This document shows, in pieces, positions 6,698 through 12,694 of a stretch of 12,694 nt of DNA. Below the pieces are notes generated by a model. That model was given only the letters and a program-made list of their open reading frames with translations, was not told the origin of the DNA and did no database searches. The position numbers were made by a program, and so were the translations under genes. Origin of the DNA: an uncultured Paraglaciecola sp. (GTDB taxonomy: Bacteria; Pseudomonadota; Gammaproteobacteria; Enterobacterales; Alteromonadaceae); contig CAJQKX010000653.1 in assembly GCA_905479025.1 (NCBI GenBank), positions 1 through 12,694 on the forward strand. Reading direction: 5' to 3'. How positions within the stretch are numbered: the first letter of the stretch is position 1; the number at the start of each line of letters is the position of its first letter.

Positions 6698-8527
6698 CTA
6701 ATCGTTATTGGCTAATTTCTCAGCAATCCATTTTCCAACTAATTGGTCTAAAATATCTAACGGTACTGCACCATTTTTTAGAACAACATCATGAAATTCA
6801 CCTAGTACAAACTTATCGCCTATAGCGGCTTTAGCTTTTTCCCGCAGTTCTAAAATCTTCATCATGCCTACTTTATATGCGGTGGCTTGGCCCGGTAACA
6901 CTATGTAGCGTTCAATTTCTGAAGTGACATCCGATTCAGCCATGCCTGTATTATTAAGCATATAAGTGATAGCTTCCTCCCGCGTCCAGCGTTTCTCATG
7001 GATCCCTGTGTCTACAACCAAACGTACTGCTCTAAATAGCTCTGCCTGAAGTCTTCCTATGTTATCGAAAGGGTCATCTTGAAAGCCTAACTCCCATGCT
7101 AAGTATTCAGTATACAAAGCCCACCCTTCGGAATAAGCAGTAAATAGTGGCAATGTTCTGAAAATTGGCAAGCCAACTAACTCCATTCCAATAGCAATTT
7201 GGAAATGGTGGCCTGGTATGCCTTCATGATATGCCAATGTTCGCATGCTATATTTTGGTGTGGCTTTGACATCATATAAGTTAGCGTAAAAAATCCCCGG
7301 ACGTGAACCGTCTATTGAAGGAGGATAATAGTAAGCACCTGGTGCGGTTTTCTCTTTAAATAATGGAATACGTTTCACTTCCATTCCTGCTTCTGGCCGT
7401 ATAGAAAAACTGTCTCCTAAGCCTCTGTCAATTTCATCTAAAATGGTTTGATAATCAGCGAGTATTTGCTCACGTCCTTCGTCAGTATCAGGGTAATAAA
7501 AGCGTTTTTGAGATGCGAGTTCATTAATAGCAGCAGTAAAACCTTGGGTAACGTCAAACCCCTCACTGGCCAATATAGATAATATTTCACTTTGAATTCG
7601 CGCCACTTCTTCTAAACCAATATTATGAATTTTGTCAGCACTGAAATCAGTCGTGGTCATAAAACGTAATCTAAGATTATAAACGTCTTCACCTTGAGGC
7701 ATGCTCCACAAGCCATCATCTGAATTAGTTTTACTTTTTAGCTCAGTAAAATATTCAATTAGCATTTGGTAAGTGGGGTAAACCGTTTGTTCAATTTCGG
7801 CTGCTACTGCGGCCAATAATTCAGCTTTTTGTTGGCTGGTGATGGATTCACTCTCATCTATTTTTTTCTCTAACGACGTGTACAGCACGTTTTCTGTGGC
7901 TGGTATGCCGATGAAATCCGTCATTTCATCAATCACACGCTCCACAACAAAGGTGGGTGGGAATATGTTTTTTTCTGCACGAATGCGCATACCCTCAAGG
8001 GTTTGTGTGTAAAAACGTTTAGACTCGCTTAGTCGAGATATGTAGTGCTCAACACTTTCAACATTGGAAATAGCATGTTGCGCATCCATAAAGCTAGGAA
8101 AATTACTTTGGGCTCCGAACATTTGATTAAACGGGTAATCATGATATTGATACTTTTCCATATCATCTAAGAGATTGAGTAAATACATGGCGATTTCTTT
8201 GGATGTCAACTCGTCTTCACTTAAGTCTTCATCTTTATATTGCAACATGGTCTCACGCACTTTTTTTAAGCGCTTTAAAAGGGCCAATGAGGTAGCTTCA
8301 CTCGCATCATTCAAATGTGCGTTATGACCTGTTATGCCTAAATTTTCAAGAATACCAATTGAAGTCAGGAGTTCAGGGCTATCTAATGCCTCTTTAATTA
8401 AAGTCCTGTTTAGGAAATTATTGAATGAAAATGGTTTTTCTGCATTCCATTCGTAAGTTGCTGAAGCGCCTGCAACTACCATTAACGCTAGGATGGTAAT
8501 GCCTAGCCATTTAAAAAAGACTTTCAT
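6698..8527 (-). CDS. Membrane-anchored DUF885 peptidase-like protein
   Basis: The 609-residue product belongs to the DUF885 family of zinc-metallopeptidase-like proteins. The hallmark HEGIPGHHFQ is at residues 434-443 (HExxxHH-type metal site, the zinc-binding role being inferred) and SEGWALYTE at 466-474. The N-terminus (MKVFFKWLGITILALMVVAG) is a signal anchor or uncleaved signal peptide, so the body should face the periplasm. I chose the ATG at 8527 because AAGGGA precedes it by about 7 nt and the hydrophobic segment then follows directly. A GTG at 8578 would add 17 polar residues and lies within the predicted -10. Length is normal for the family (about 600). The substrate is unknown. It is a monocistronic gene with its own promoter and 3' hairpin. 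Confidence 0.9.
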   Translation of the reverse strand: MKVFFKWLGITILALMVVAGASATYEWNAEKPFSFNNFLNRTLIKEALDSPELLTSIGILENLGITGHNAHLNDASEATSLALLKRLKKVRETMLQYKDEDLSEDELTSKEIAMYLLNLLDDMEKYQYHDYPFNQMFGAQSNFPSFMDAQHAISNVESVEHYISRLSESKRFYTQTLEGMRIRAEKNIFPPTFVVERVIDEMTDFIGIPATENVLYTSLEKKIDESESITSQQKAELLAAVAAEIEQTVYPTYQMLIEYFTELKSKTNSDDGLWSMPQGEDVYNLRLRFMTTTDFSADKIHNIGLEEVARIQSEILSILASEGFDVTQGFTAAINELASQKRFYYPDTDEGREQILADYQTILDEIDRGLGDSFSIRPEAGMEVKRIPLFKEKTAPGAYYYPPSIDGSRPGIFYANLYDVKATPKYSMRTLAYHEGIPGHHFQIAIGMELVGLPIFRTLPLFTAYSEGWALYTEYLAWELGFQDDPFDNIGRLQAELFRAVRLVVDTGIHEKRWTREEAITYMLNNTGMAESDVTSEIERYIVLPGQATAYKVGMMKILELREKAKAAIGDKFVLGEFHDVVLKNGAVPLDILDQLVGKWIAEKLANND

Positions 8528-8570
8528 GGTTGGTCCCTTGTTGTTATTTTTATATCCAAAATCAGAGACT

Positions 8571-8600
8571 ATTATCACACTTCGTAAATTGGTATTGCAA
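8571..8600 (-). promoter_or_regulatory. Candidate sigma-70 promoter for the DUF885 gene
   Basis: On the minus strand a -35 TTGCAA (8595-8600) and a -10 GATAAT (8571-8576) are separated by 18 bp. Transcription would start near 8564, about 37 nt before the ATG at 8527, which also argues against the upstream GTG start. Confidence 0.5.
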
Positions 8601-8660
8601 CTGTCAGATTTTGTGACTTATGTAATGTCCCTTTACGCTTTTACCCTACAAACCAACAAC

Positions 8661-8939
8661 TCACATGGATAGCCAGGACAATTTGACTCTGTAGTGAGTT
8701 GAACTAGGGTTAATGCAACGCACCATGGAATTGATTAATGCTATTGGAGTGAAATATTGACCCGCATCAAATTTTGTTTCACTGGCATTTTTTTCCAATA
8801 AGCCTTCGTATAAATCCCCTAAACCGTCTTTGTTATCACTAAAGCAATCTTCAATTTCATCGAAACGTTTAATTGTTAGCTCTAAATGCCTAGGCCCAAG
8901 TAATCGGGTTTGGGCATCGGCATAAATGGCGCTGATCAC
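8661..8939 (-). pseudogene. hsdM: Fragment of a type I restriction-modification methyltransferase (HsdM)
   Basis: About 92 codons resemble the region of HsdM that joins the N-terminal domain to the methyltransferase domain. Key parts are DAQTRLLGPRHLELTI, then GLGDLYEGLLEKNASETK, and AGQYFTPIALINSMV, which corresponds to the conserved GQYFTPRPLI motif. A full HsdM is about 500 or more residues. Here similarity stops shortly after INP, before the S-adenosylmethionine motif and the NPPF catalytic motif, and the tail (STHYRVKLSWLSM) looks random. The 5' side is closed by a TGA at 8940-8942. No hsdR or hsdS is nearby and no ribosome binding site is evident. It is therefore a dead remnant, and the short frame is unlikely to be active. 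Confidence 0.8.
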
Positions 8940-8951
8940 TCATTTATGCCG
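8918..8951. repeat. Perfect 11-bp inverted repeat at the hsdM breakpoint
   Basis: CGGCATAAATG (8918-8928) and CATTTATGCCG (8941-8951) are exact reverse complements around a 12-bp spacer containing TGATCA. The left arm lies in the hsdM-like coding sequence; the right arm lies outside it, just past the in-frame stop. No T-tract follows, so it is not a typical terminator. Confidence 0.6.
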
Positions 8952-9025
8952 TTCGACCTGATCTTAAGCAAGGTAAATGTAGTCATAAGGTTCGATTGCT
9001 AATATCAAACATTATTCGTAACAAT

Positions 9026-9051
9026 ATATAGATGAGAAATATAGATGAGAA
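9026..9051. repeat. Tandem 13-bp duplication
   Basis: The unit ATATAGATGAGAA occurs twice in direct contact (9026-9038 and 9039-9051), in AT-rich DNA between the hsdM fragment and the glmS terminator. It looks like simple slippage. Confidence 0.6.
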
Positions 9052-9076
9052 TTTTCCCCTAAATATAAATCTGCTC

Positions 9077-9112
9077 TAATAAAAAAGCGACTACTCATAA
9101 GAATAGTCGCTT
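9077..9112 (-). terminator. Rho-independent terminator of the glm operon
   Basis: Read on the minus strand, the 9-bp perfect stem AAGCGACTA / TAGTCGCTT (9104-9112 and 9085-9093) is followed by TTTTATTAG; together with the end of the stem this makes six Us. It lies about 100 nt after the glmS stop. The matching A-run on the other side gives no similar T-tract on the plus strand, so the direction is clear. Confidence 0.8.
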
Positions 9113-9179
9113 CTAGTTTTGTTCTTTATTTTTTAGTTTCGGTTTTAAAATAGTTTCGTACTTTATTTAATTCGTACAC

Positions 9180-9250
9180 TAACAACGAACACACTAACCT
9201 AACTGGTTAGTTATTCCACCGTCACACTTTTTGCTAAGTTTCTGGGTTGG
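9180..9250. other. Predicted Tn7 attachment region (attTn7) at the 3' end of glmS
   Basis: The last codons of glmS encode [15 protein letters not shown], the very conserved end that TnsD-type proteins of Tn7-like elements recognise; insertion usually occurs about 25 bp past the stop, here near 9186. No Tn7-like end is seen, so the site appears unoccupied. A 7-bp inverted repeat (ACTAACC / GGTTAGT, 9193-9211) lies at the stop codon. Site function is from established knowledge of Tn7. Confidence 0.5.
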
Positions 9251-11043
9251 TCTACATCTGTGCCCTTAATGACTGCGACGTAATAAGACAACAGTTGAAG
9301 TGGAAGTGTATAAACAATAGGTGCTACAGCCGCTTCGCAATGTGGGACGTTAATCACGCGCATCGTATCGTCACTTTTAAAGTGAGCGTTTTTGTCAGCA
9401 AAAACATACATAATGCCGCCACGTGCACGGACTTCTTCAACGTTTGATTTGAGCTTTTCGAGTAGTTCATTATTAGGTGCGACGACTATGACGGGCATTT
9501 CATCGTCAATTAACGCTAACGGCCCATGTTTAAGTTCACCTGAGGCATAGGCTTCAGCATGAATGTAAGAAATCTCTTTGAGTTTAAGTGCCCCTTCCAT
9601 CGCGATGGGGTATTGATCGCCCCGGCCTAAAAACAAGCTGTGATGTTTATCGGCAAATTCTTTAGCCAGTTCTTTTATCCCATCGGTTAAAGTCAGGGTT
9701 TCTTCTAATTTAGCGGGTAGGCTATGTAATGCTTTCACAATATCGTCATGGTCTGTTTGACTCATGTTGTTGTGTTGGCCAATCGCTAAGGTCAACATTA
9801 AAAAACCAGTCAGCTGAGTCGTAAATGCCTTAGTGGAGGCAACACCAATTTCTGCTCCAGCAAGGGTCATAAAGGCTAAGTCTGATTCTCTAACCAAGGA
9901 TGAACCGGGTACGTTACAGATAGTTAAACTTGCTGAGTAACCCTGTTGTTTGGCAAGCCTAAGTGCAGCAAGTGTGTCCGCTGTTTCACCAGATTGTGAA
10001 ATAGTGACGATTAAACTATTGGGATGCACAAAAGATTTTCGGTAGCGAAACTCTGAGGCAATTTCGACATTACAGGACACATTGGCATATTGTTCTAACC
10101 AGTATCGTGCTGTCATGCCTGAATGGTAACTGGTGCCACATGCAATAATTTGCACATGTTGAATACCGGCTAATATTTTATCAGCACCTTGGCCAAATAT
10201 ATTTGGGCTGATACCGTTATCACTTAATCGGCCTTGCAATGTGTTACGAATAACACTTGGCTGTTCGTGAATTTCTTTTAGCATATAGTGGCGATAACCG
10301 CCTTTATCTCCCGCATCGTGTTCGACATCTGACTCAATAATGTCTCGCTCTACTGGTGTGCCAGTTTGGTCGTAAACATGAATGCTGGTACGGGTAATTT
10401 CGGCCACATCGCCTTCTTCTAAAAACATAAAACGTCTGGTAACAGGTAATAATGCCATTTGATCTGAGGCGATAAAGTTTTCGCCTATGCCTAAGCCAAT
10501 CACTAATGGACTGCCAGAGCGTGCCACAATGATGCGCTGCAGATCCTGTTTATCCATGATTACCGTACCGTAGGCACCATGAAACTTAGTCACAGCGTTT
10601 TGTACTGCTTTAAGTAAGTCGCCACACTGGTCAAGTTCTAAGTGAACCTGATGGGCAATCGTTTCGGTGTCTGTGTCTGAGCTAAAACCATAGCCGGCTT
10701 GGGTGAGATCTTGGCGTAATGTTTGGTGGTTTTCGATGATACCGTTGTGTACGACTGCAATACGTTCAGATGAAAAGTGTGGGTGGGCGTTGGCTTCGGT
10801 CACTCCTCCATGGGTCGCCCAACGGGTATGGGCTATCCCCGTTCCACCTTTAACTGGTTGCTCTTTTAATGCTTGTGCCAGTTCTTTTACTTTTCCTATT
10901 CGTCTGGTACGGGTGAGATTACCTTGGTTATCCAATAGGGCAACGCCGGCCGAGTCGTATCCTCGGTATTCTAAGCGGCGTAAGCCTTCTAATAATATTT
11001 CAACTACATTACGTTCGGCAATAGCCCCTACAATCCCACACAT
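9211..11043 (-). CDS. glmS: Glutamine-fructose-6-phosphate aminotransferase (isomerizing)
   Basis: GlmS makes glucosamine-6-phosphate from fructose-6-phosphate and glutamine, the first step to UDP-GlcNAc for peptidoglycan and LPS. The 610-residue product has a class II glutaminase domain starting MCGIVGA, where Cys2 becomes the N-terminal nucleophile after Met removal; RWATHGG (74-80), HNGIIEN (99-105) and SDTDTE (122-127) follow. Two SIS sugar-isomerase domains carry ACGTS (301-305), SQSGET (349-354) and STKAFTTQ (403-410), and the end is LAKSVTVE. I place the start at 11043, not 30 bases upstream, because the Cys must be residue 2 and GGAG lies 7 nt before this ATG. The DeoR-family gene stops one base before it, so the two are probably translationally coupled. 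Confidence 0.98.
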   Translation of the reverse strand: MCGIVGAIAERNVVEILLEGLRRLEYRGYDSAGVALLDNQGNLTRTRRIGKVKELAQALKEQPVKGGTGIAHTRWATHGGVTEANAHPHFSSERIAVVHNGIIENHQTLRQDLTQAGYGFSSDTDTETIAHQVHLELDQCGDLLKAVQNAVTKFHGAYGTVIMDKQDLQRIIVARSGSPLVIGLGIGENFIASDQMALLPVTRRFMFLEEGDVAEITRTSIHVYDQTGTPVERDIIESDVEHDAGDKGGYRHYMLKEIHEQPSVIRNTLQGRLSDNGISPNIFGQGADKILAGIQHVQIIACGTSYHSGMTARYWLEQYANVSCNVEIASEFRYRKSFVHPNSLIVTISQSGETADTLAALRLAKQQGYSASLTICNVPGSSLVRESDLAFMTLAGAEIGVASTKAFTTQLTGFLMLTLAIGQHNNMSQTDHDDIVKALHSLPAKLEETLTLTDGIKELAKEFADKHHSLFLGRGDQYPIAMEGALKLKEISYIHAEAYASGELKHGPLALIDDEMPVIVVAPNNELLEKLKSNVEEVRARGGIMYVFADKNAHFKSDDTMRVINVPHCEAAVAPIVYTLPLQLLSYYVAVIKGTDVDQPRNLAKSVTVE

Positions 11044-11044
11044 A

Positions 11045-11824
11045 TTAAGCTCCAATCTCTGTTGTCTTGGCACAGATAACGTCTACGCCATGCTGTTCAA
11101 TTTGTTGTTTTACATTTGCTGATATTTTATTGTCAGTTACTAAAACCGAAATTGCACTCCAGGGCAACTCTACATTCGGTATTTTTCTTTGTAATTTTTC
11201 AGACTCGGCCATCACAATCACTTGATTGGATACCTTGGCCATTGTTTGGCTTAATTGAGTTAATTCATTAAACGTAGTGGTGCCTTTTAGCGGGTCTAAG
11301 CCTGCCGCACCAATAAAGGCTTGATCGAAGTTATATTCATTCAGTACCAGCTCGGCCATTTTACCTTGGAAAGAATGGGATTGAGCGTCCCATGTACCCC
11401 CGGTCATTAACACTTTGGGTTCGTTTTCTCGCTCTAACAAATAACTGACTACTTGTAGTGAGTTAGTCATCACTAACAGGCCTGTCTTATGTTTTAATTC
11501 AGGTAACAATGCTGCTGTAGTGCTGCCACTGTCAATAATAATGCGATTGTGATCTCTAATTAAAGAAGCCGCGGCACCAGCGATAGCTTTTTTGTGTGGG
11601 GAACGCTTTTCATCTGATAGTTCAGAAGAGCTGGTTGGCAGTAAAATAGCCCCACCAAACTTTCTTAGCAGCAGCCCACTGCTTTCGAGTTCGACAAAAT
11701 CTTTACGTATGGTCACTTCTGAAGTGGAGAACAACCTAGCTAATTCATCCACTGCTACTTCGCCAGTAAGATTGAGCTGTTCGACGATTGCACGTCTTCT
11801 TTGTTGGGTATTACGTTTTTGCAT
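11045..11824 (-). CDS. DeoR-family transcriptional regulator of the glm operon
   Basis: The 259-residue product has the DeoR layout: a winged helix-turn-helix at about residues 8-60 ([23 protein letters not shown] is the recognition part), and a C-terminal sugar-phosphate sensor domain with [13 protein letters not shown] (98-110), TNSLQVV (120-126), LMTGG (139-143) and FIGAAGLD (170-177). Such proteins bind DNA until a sugar phosphate is bound. Its place between glmU and glmS, with only one base before the glmS ATG, suggests control by amino-sugar or hexose phosphate levels; GlmR-type regulators in this position are known in related bacteria, but the ligand here is inferred. There is no strong Shine-Dalgarno before the ATG. 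A perfect palindrome lies 2 bp upstream of the start, so self-regulation is likely. Confidence 0.92.
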   Translation of the reverse strand: MQKRNTQQRRRAIVEQLNLTGEVAVDELARLFSTSEVTIRKDFVELESSGLLLRKFGGAILLPTSSSELSDEKRSPHKKAIAGAAASLIRDHNRIIIDSGSTTAALLPELKHKTGLLVMTNSLQVVSYLLERENEPKVLMTGGTWDAQSHSFQGKMAELVLNEYNFDQAFIGAAGLDPLKGTTTFNELTQLSQTMAKVSNQVIVMAESEKLQRKIPNVELPWSAISVLVTDNKISANVKQQIEQHGVDVICAKTTEIGA

Positions 11825-11826
11825 GT

Positions 11827-11863
11827 AGTTAGAATAAGTTTCGATTTGAAACTTATTCTAACT
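11827..11863. promoter_or_regulatory. Perfect 16-bp inverted repeat, probable operator of the DeoR-type regulator
   Basis: AGTTAGAATAAGTTTC (11827-11842) and its exact reverse complement (11848-11863) are separated by GATTT. It starts 2 bp upstream of the regulator's ATG. The predicted -10 of its promoter is inside the distal arm, and the predicted transcription start is in the centre. It is AT-rich without a T-tract and so does not look like a terminator. Confidence 0.65.
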
Positions 11864-11882
11864 TTAATCTTACGTAACGCAA
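11855..11882 (-). promoter_or_regulatory. Candidate sigma-70 promoter for the regulator and glmS
   Basis: On the minus strand a -35 TTGCGT (11877-11882) and a -10 TAGAAT (11855-11860) are separated by 16 bp. The start of transcription would be near 11848, giving a leader of about 24 nt. A second, imperfect palindrome (CTTACGT-A-ACGCAAG, 11869-11883) overlaps the -35. Confidence 0.5.
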
Positions 11883-12027
11883 GTTGTGTTTGTCTAAAAA
11901 AGTAAAAATAAAGACTTCAGTGATTATTTAGGTGTTAAAGCAGCATATACACAGCACAATATATAAGTTGGTGAGCGTAACCTTGTTTTTCATCTCAGCT
12001 GTATGAGTCATATCGTTTTTTGTATCT

Positions 12028-12694
12028 TTACTTTTTGCTTGGTCGTTGCCAATTGCTCACATTTCTTTGCTTCGCTCTGGCAATAGCTAATTCATTTGCA
12101 GCGACTTCTTTAGTCACAACAGAGCCAGCTCCCACTGTTGCATTCACACCTATAATGGCGGGAGCCACAAGCGCACTGTTTGAGCCAATAAAAGCCCCGT
12201 CGCCAATGATGGTTTTGAATTTATTTACACCATCATAATTACAAGTAATGGTACCGGCGCCTATGTTGGCTCCTTCGCCCACCACTGTATCGCCAAGATA
12301 AGTAAGATGATTAGCCTTAGAGCCCTTGCCTAAGACAGTTTTTTTCATTTCAACAAAGTTGCCTACACGGGCTTTTTCCTTTAATACTGAACCTGGGCGA
12401 AGCCTAGCATAAGGACCTACATTACAATGCTGGCCTACTATGGCTTGCTCTAATATTGAATTGGCATGGATAATCGCGTTATCTTCGATGATGCTGTCTA
12501 TTAAAATACAGTTGGCACCTATGGCGACGTTTGAGCCAATTTTGACTTTACCTTCGACGATGACATTTACATCTATTGTTATATCTTGGCCAACCTCTAA
12601 TTCACCTCTTAAGTCGAAGCGTGATGGATCTAATAATGACACGCCTTGCATCATTAACGCTTCAGCTTGTTCGCCTTGGTAAGCTCGTTCGATG
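12028..12694 (-). CDS. glmU: GlmU, C-terminal acetyltransferase part (start outside the window)
   Basis: GlmU is bifunctional: it acetylates glucosamine-1-phosphate and then makes UDP-GlcNAc. The window holds the last 221 codons, continuing in frame to the right edge, so the uridylyltransferase domain lies beyond it. Visible are the linker end ([15 protein letters not shown]) and a left-handed beta-helix of hexapeptide repeats. The acetyltransferase residues are in place: Arg in YARLRPG, Lys in EMKKT, His and Tyr in NHLTYLGD, Asn and Tyr in TCNYDG. The C-terminal tail ends NWQRPSKK, as expected for the family. The internal ATG at 12654 is not the start. About 200 bp and a separate promoter lie between it and the regulator gene; no terminator hairpin with a T-tract is seen after its stop, so read-through is possible. 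Confidence 0.97.
   Translation of the reverse strand, partial: IERAYQGEQAEALMMQGVSLLDPSRFDLRGELEVGQDITIDVNVIVEGKVKIGSNVAIGANCILIDSIIEDNAIIHANSILEQAIVGQHCNVGPYARLRPGSVLKEKARVGNFVEMKKTVLGKGSKANHLTYLGDTVVGEGANIGAGTITCNYDGVNKFKTIIGDGAFIGSNSALVAPAIIGVNATVGAGSVVTKEVAANELAIARAKQRNVSNWQRPSKK

Noticed and set aside
8528..8578. Upstream GTG start for the DUF885 gene
   Set aside because: It lies within the predicted -10 and would put 17 polar residues before the signal anchor; the ATG at 8527 has AAGGGA in front.
8940..9210. Intact Tn7-like element or its ends
   Set aside because: No terminal TGTGGG-type repeats, Tns-like genes or clear target duplication were found; only the target region is present.
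11044..11073. Upstream start for glmS adding 10 residues
   Set aside because: GlmS needs Cys directly after the initiator Met; the ATG at 11043 has a good ribosome binding site and the extension overlaps the regulator gene.
11044..11100. glmS ribozyme or riboswitch before glmS
   Set aside because: Only one base separates the regulator stop from the glmS ATG, and the ribozyme is typical of Gram-positive bacteria.
12440..12682. Plus-strand open frames opposite glmU, the regulator, glmS and selD
   Set aside because: They are antisense to well-supported coding sequence, lack family features and have no ribosome binding sites.

Overview
The window looks like a chromosomal, mostly housekeeping segment from a marine gammaproteobacterium, most likely an Alteromonadaceae member (Alteromonas/Glaciecola/Paraglaciecola type). 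That assignment is an inference. It rests on the moderate-to-low GC content, the glmU - DeoR regulator - glmS gene order, and the kinds of PD40, DUF885 and DUF6356 proteins present. No tRNA, rRNA, CRISPR array or intact mobile element was seen.

Layout from left to right. (1) 1-327, minus: the 5' part of a Gfo/Idh/MocA oxidoreductase, with a 22-bp near-perfect palindrome upstream. (2) 617-2172, plus: an exported PD40/TolB-like beta-propeller protein, then after a gap a small DUF6356 protein whose stop overlaps the convergent selD stop by 4 bp. (3) 2169-5477, minus: a selenium-modification operon. It has mnmH (tRNA 2-selenouridine synthase) followed by a long selD carrying an N-terminal FAD/NAD(P)H oxidoreductase domain. 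MnmH uses the selenophosphate that SelD makes. A 32-codon open frame bridges the two genes by stop/start overlaps. (4) 5478-6697: about 1.2 kb of sparse sequence. It holds a previously hidden 58-aa ORF with a good ribosome binding site, a long hairpin, and an FNR/CRP-like box correctly spaced from a -10 element, followed by a T-tract (possible small RNA or long leader). (5) 6698-8527, minus: a membrane-anchored DUF885 peptidase-like protein with its own promoter and 3' hairpin. (6) 8661-9112: a decayed fragment of a type I restriction methyltransferase (hsdM) with an 11-bp inverted repeat at its 5' breakpoint, then the terminator of the next operon. The fragment lies just downstream of glmS, the classic Tn7 attachment region, so it may be the scar of a lost island. 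(7) 9211-12694, minus: glmU (3' part), a DeoR-family regulator and glmS, which together make UDP-GlcNAc precursors. The regulator stop and glmS start are one base apart. The regulator is preceded by a perfect 16-bp inverted repeat covering its predicted -10, a strong candidate operator.

Most genes here belong to known families. The novelty is in the small and non-coding elements, and I do not see a large undescribed system. All motif calls were made by eye, without searches or folding calculations.
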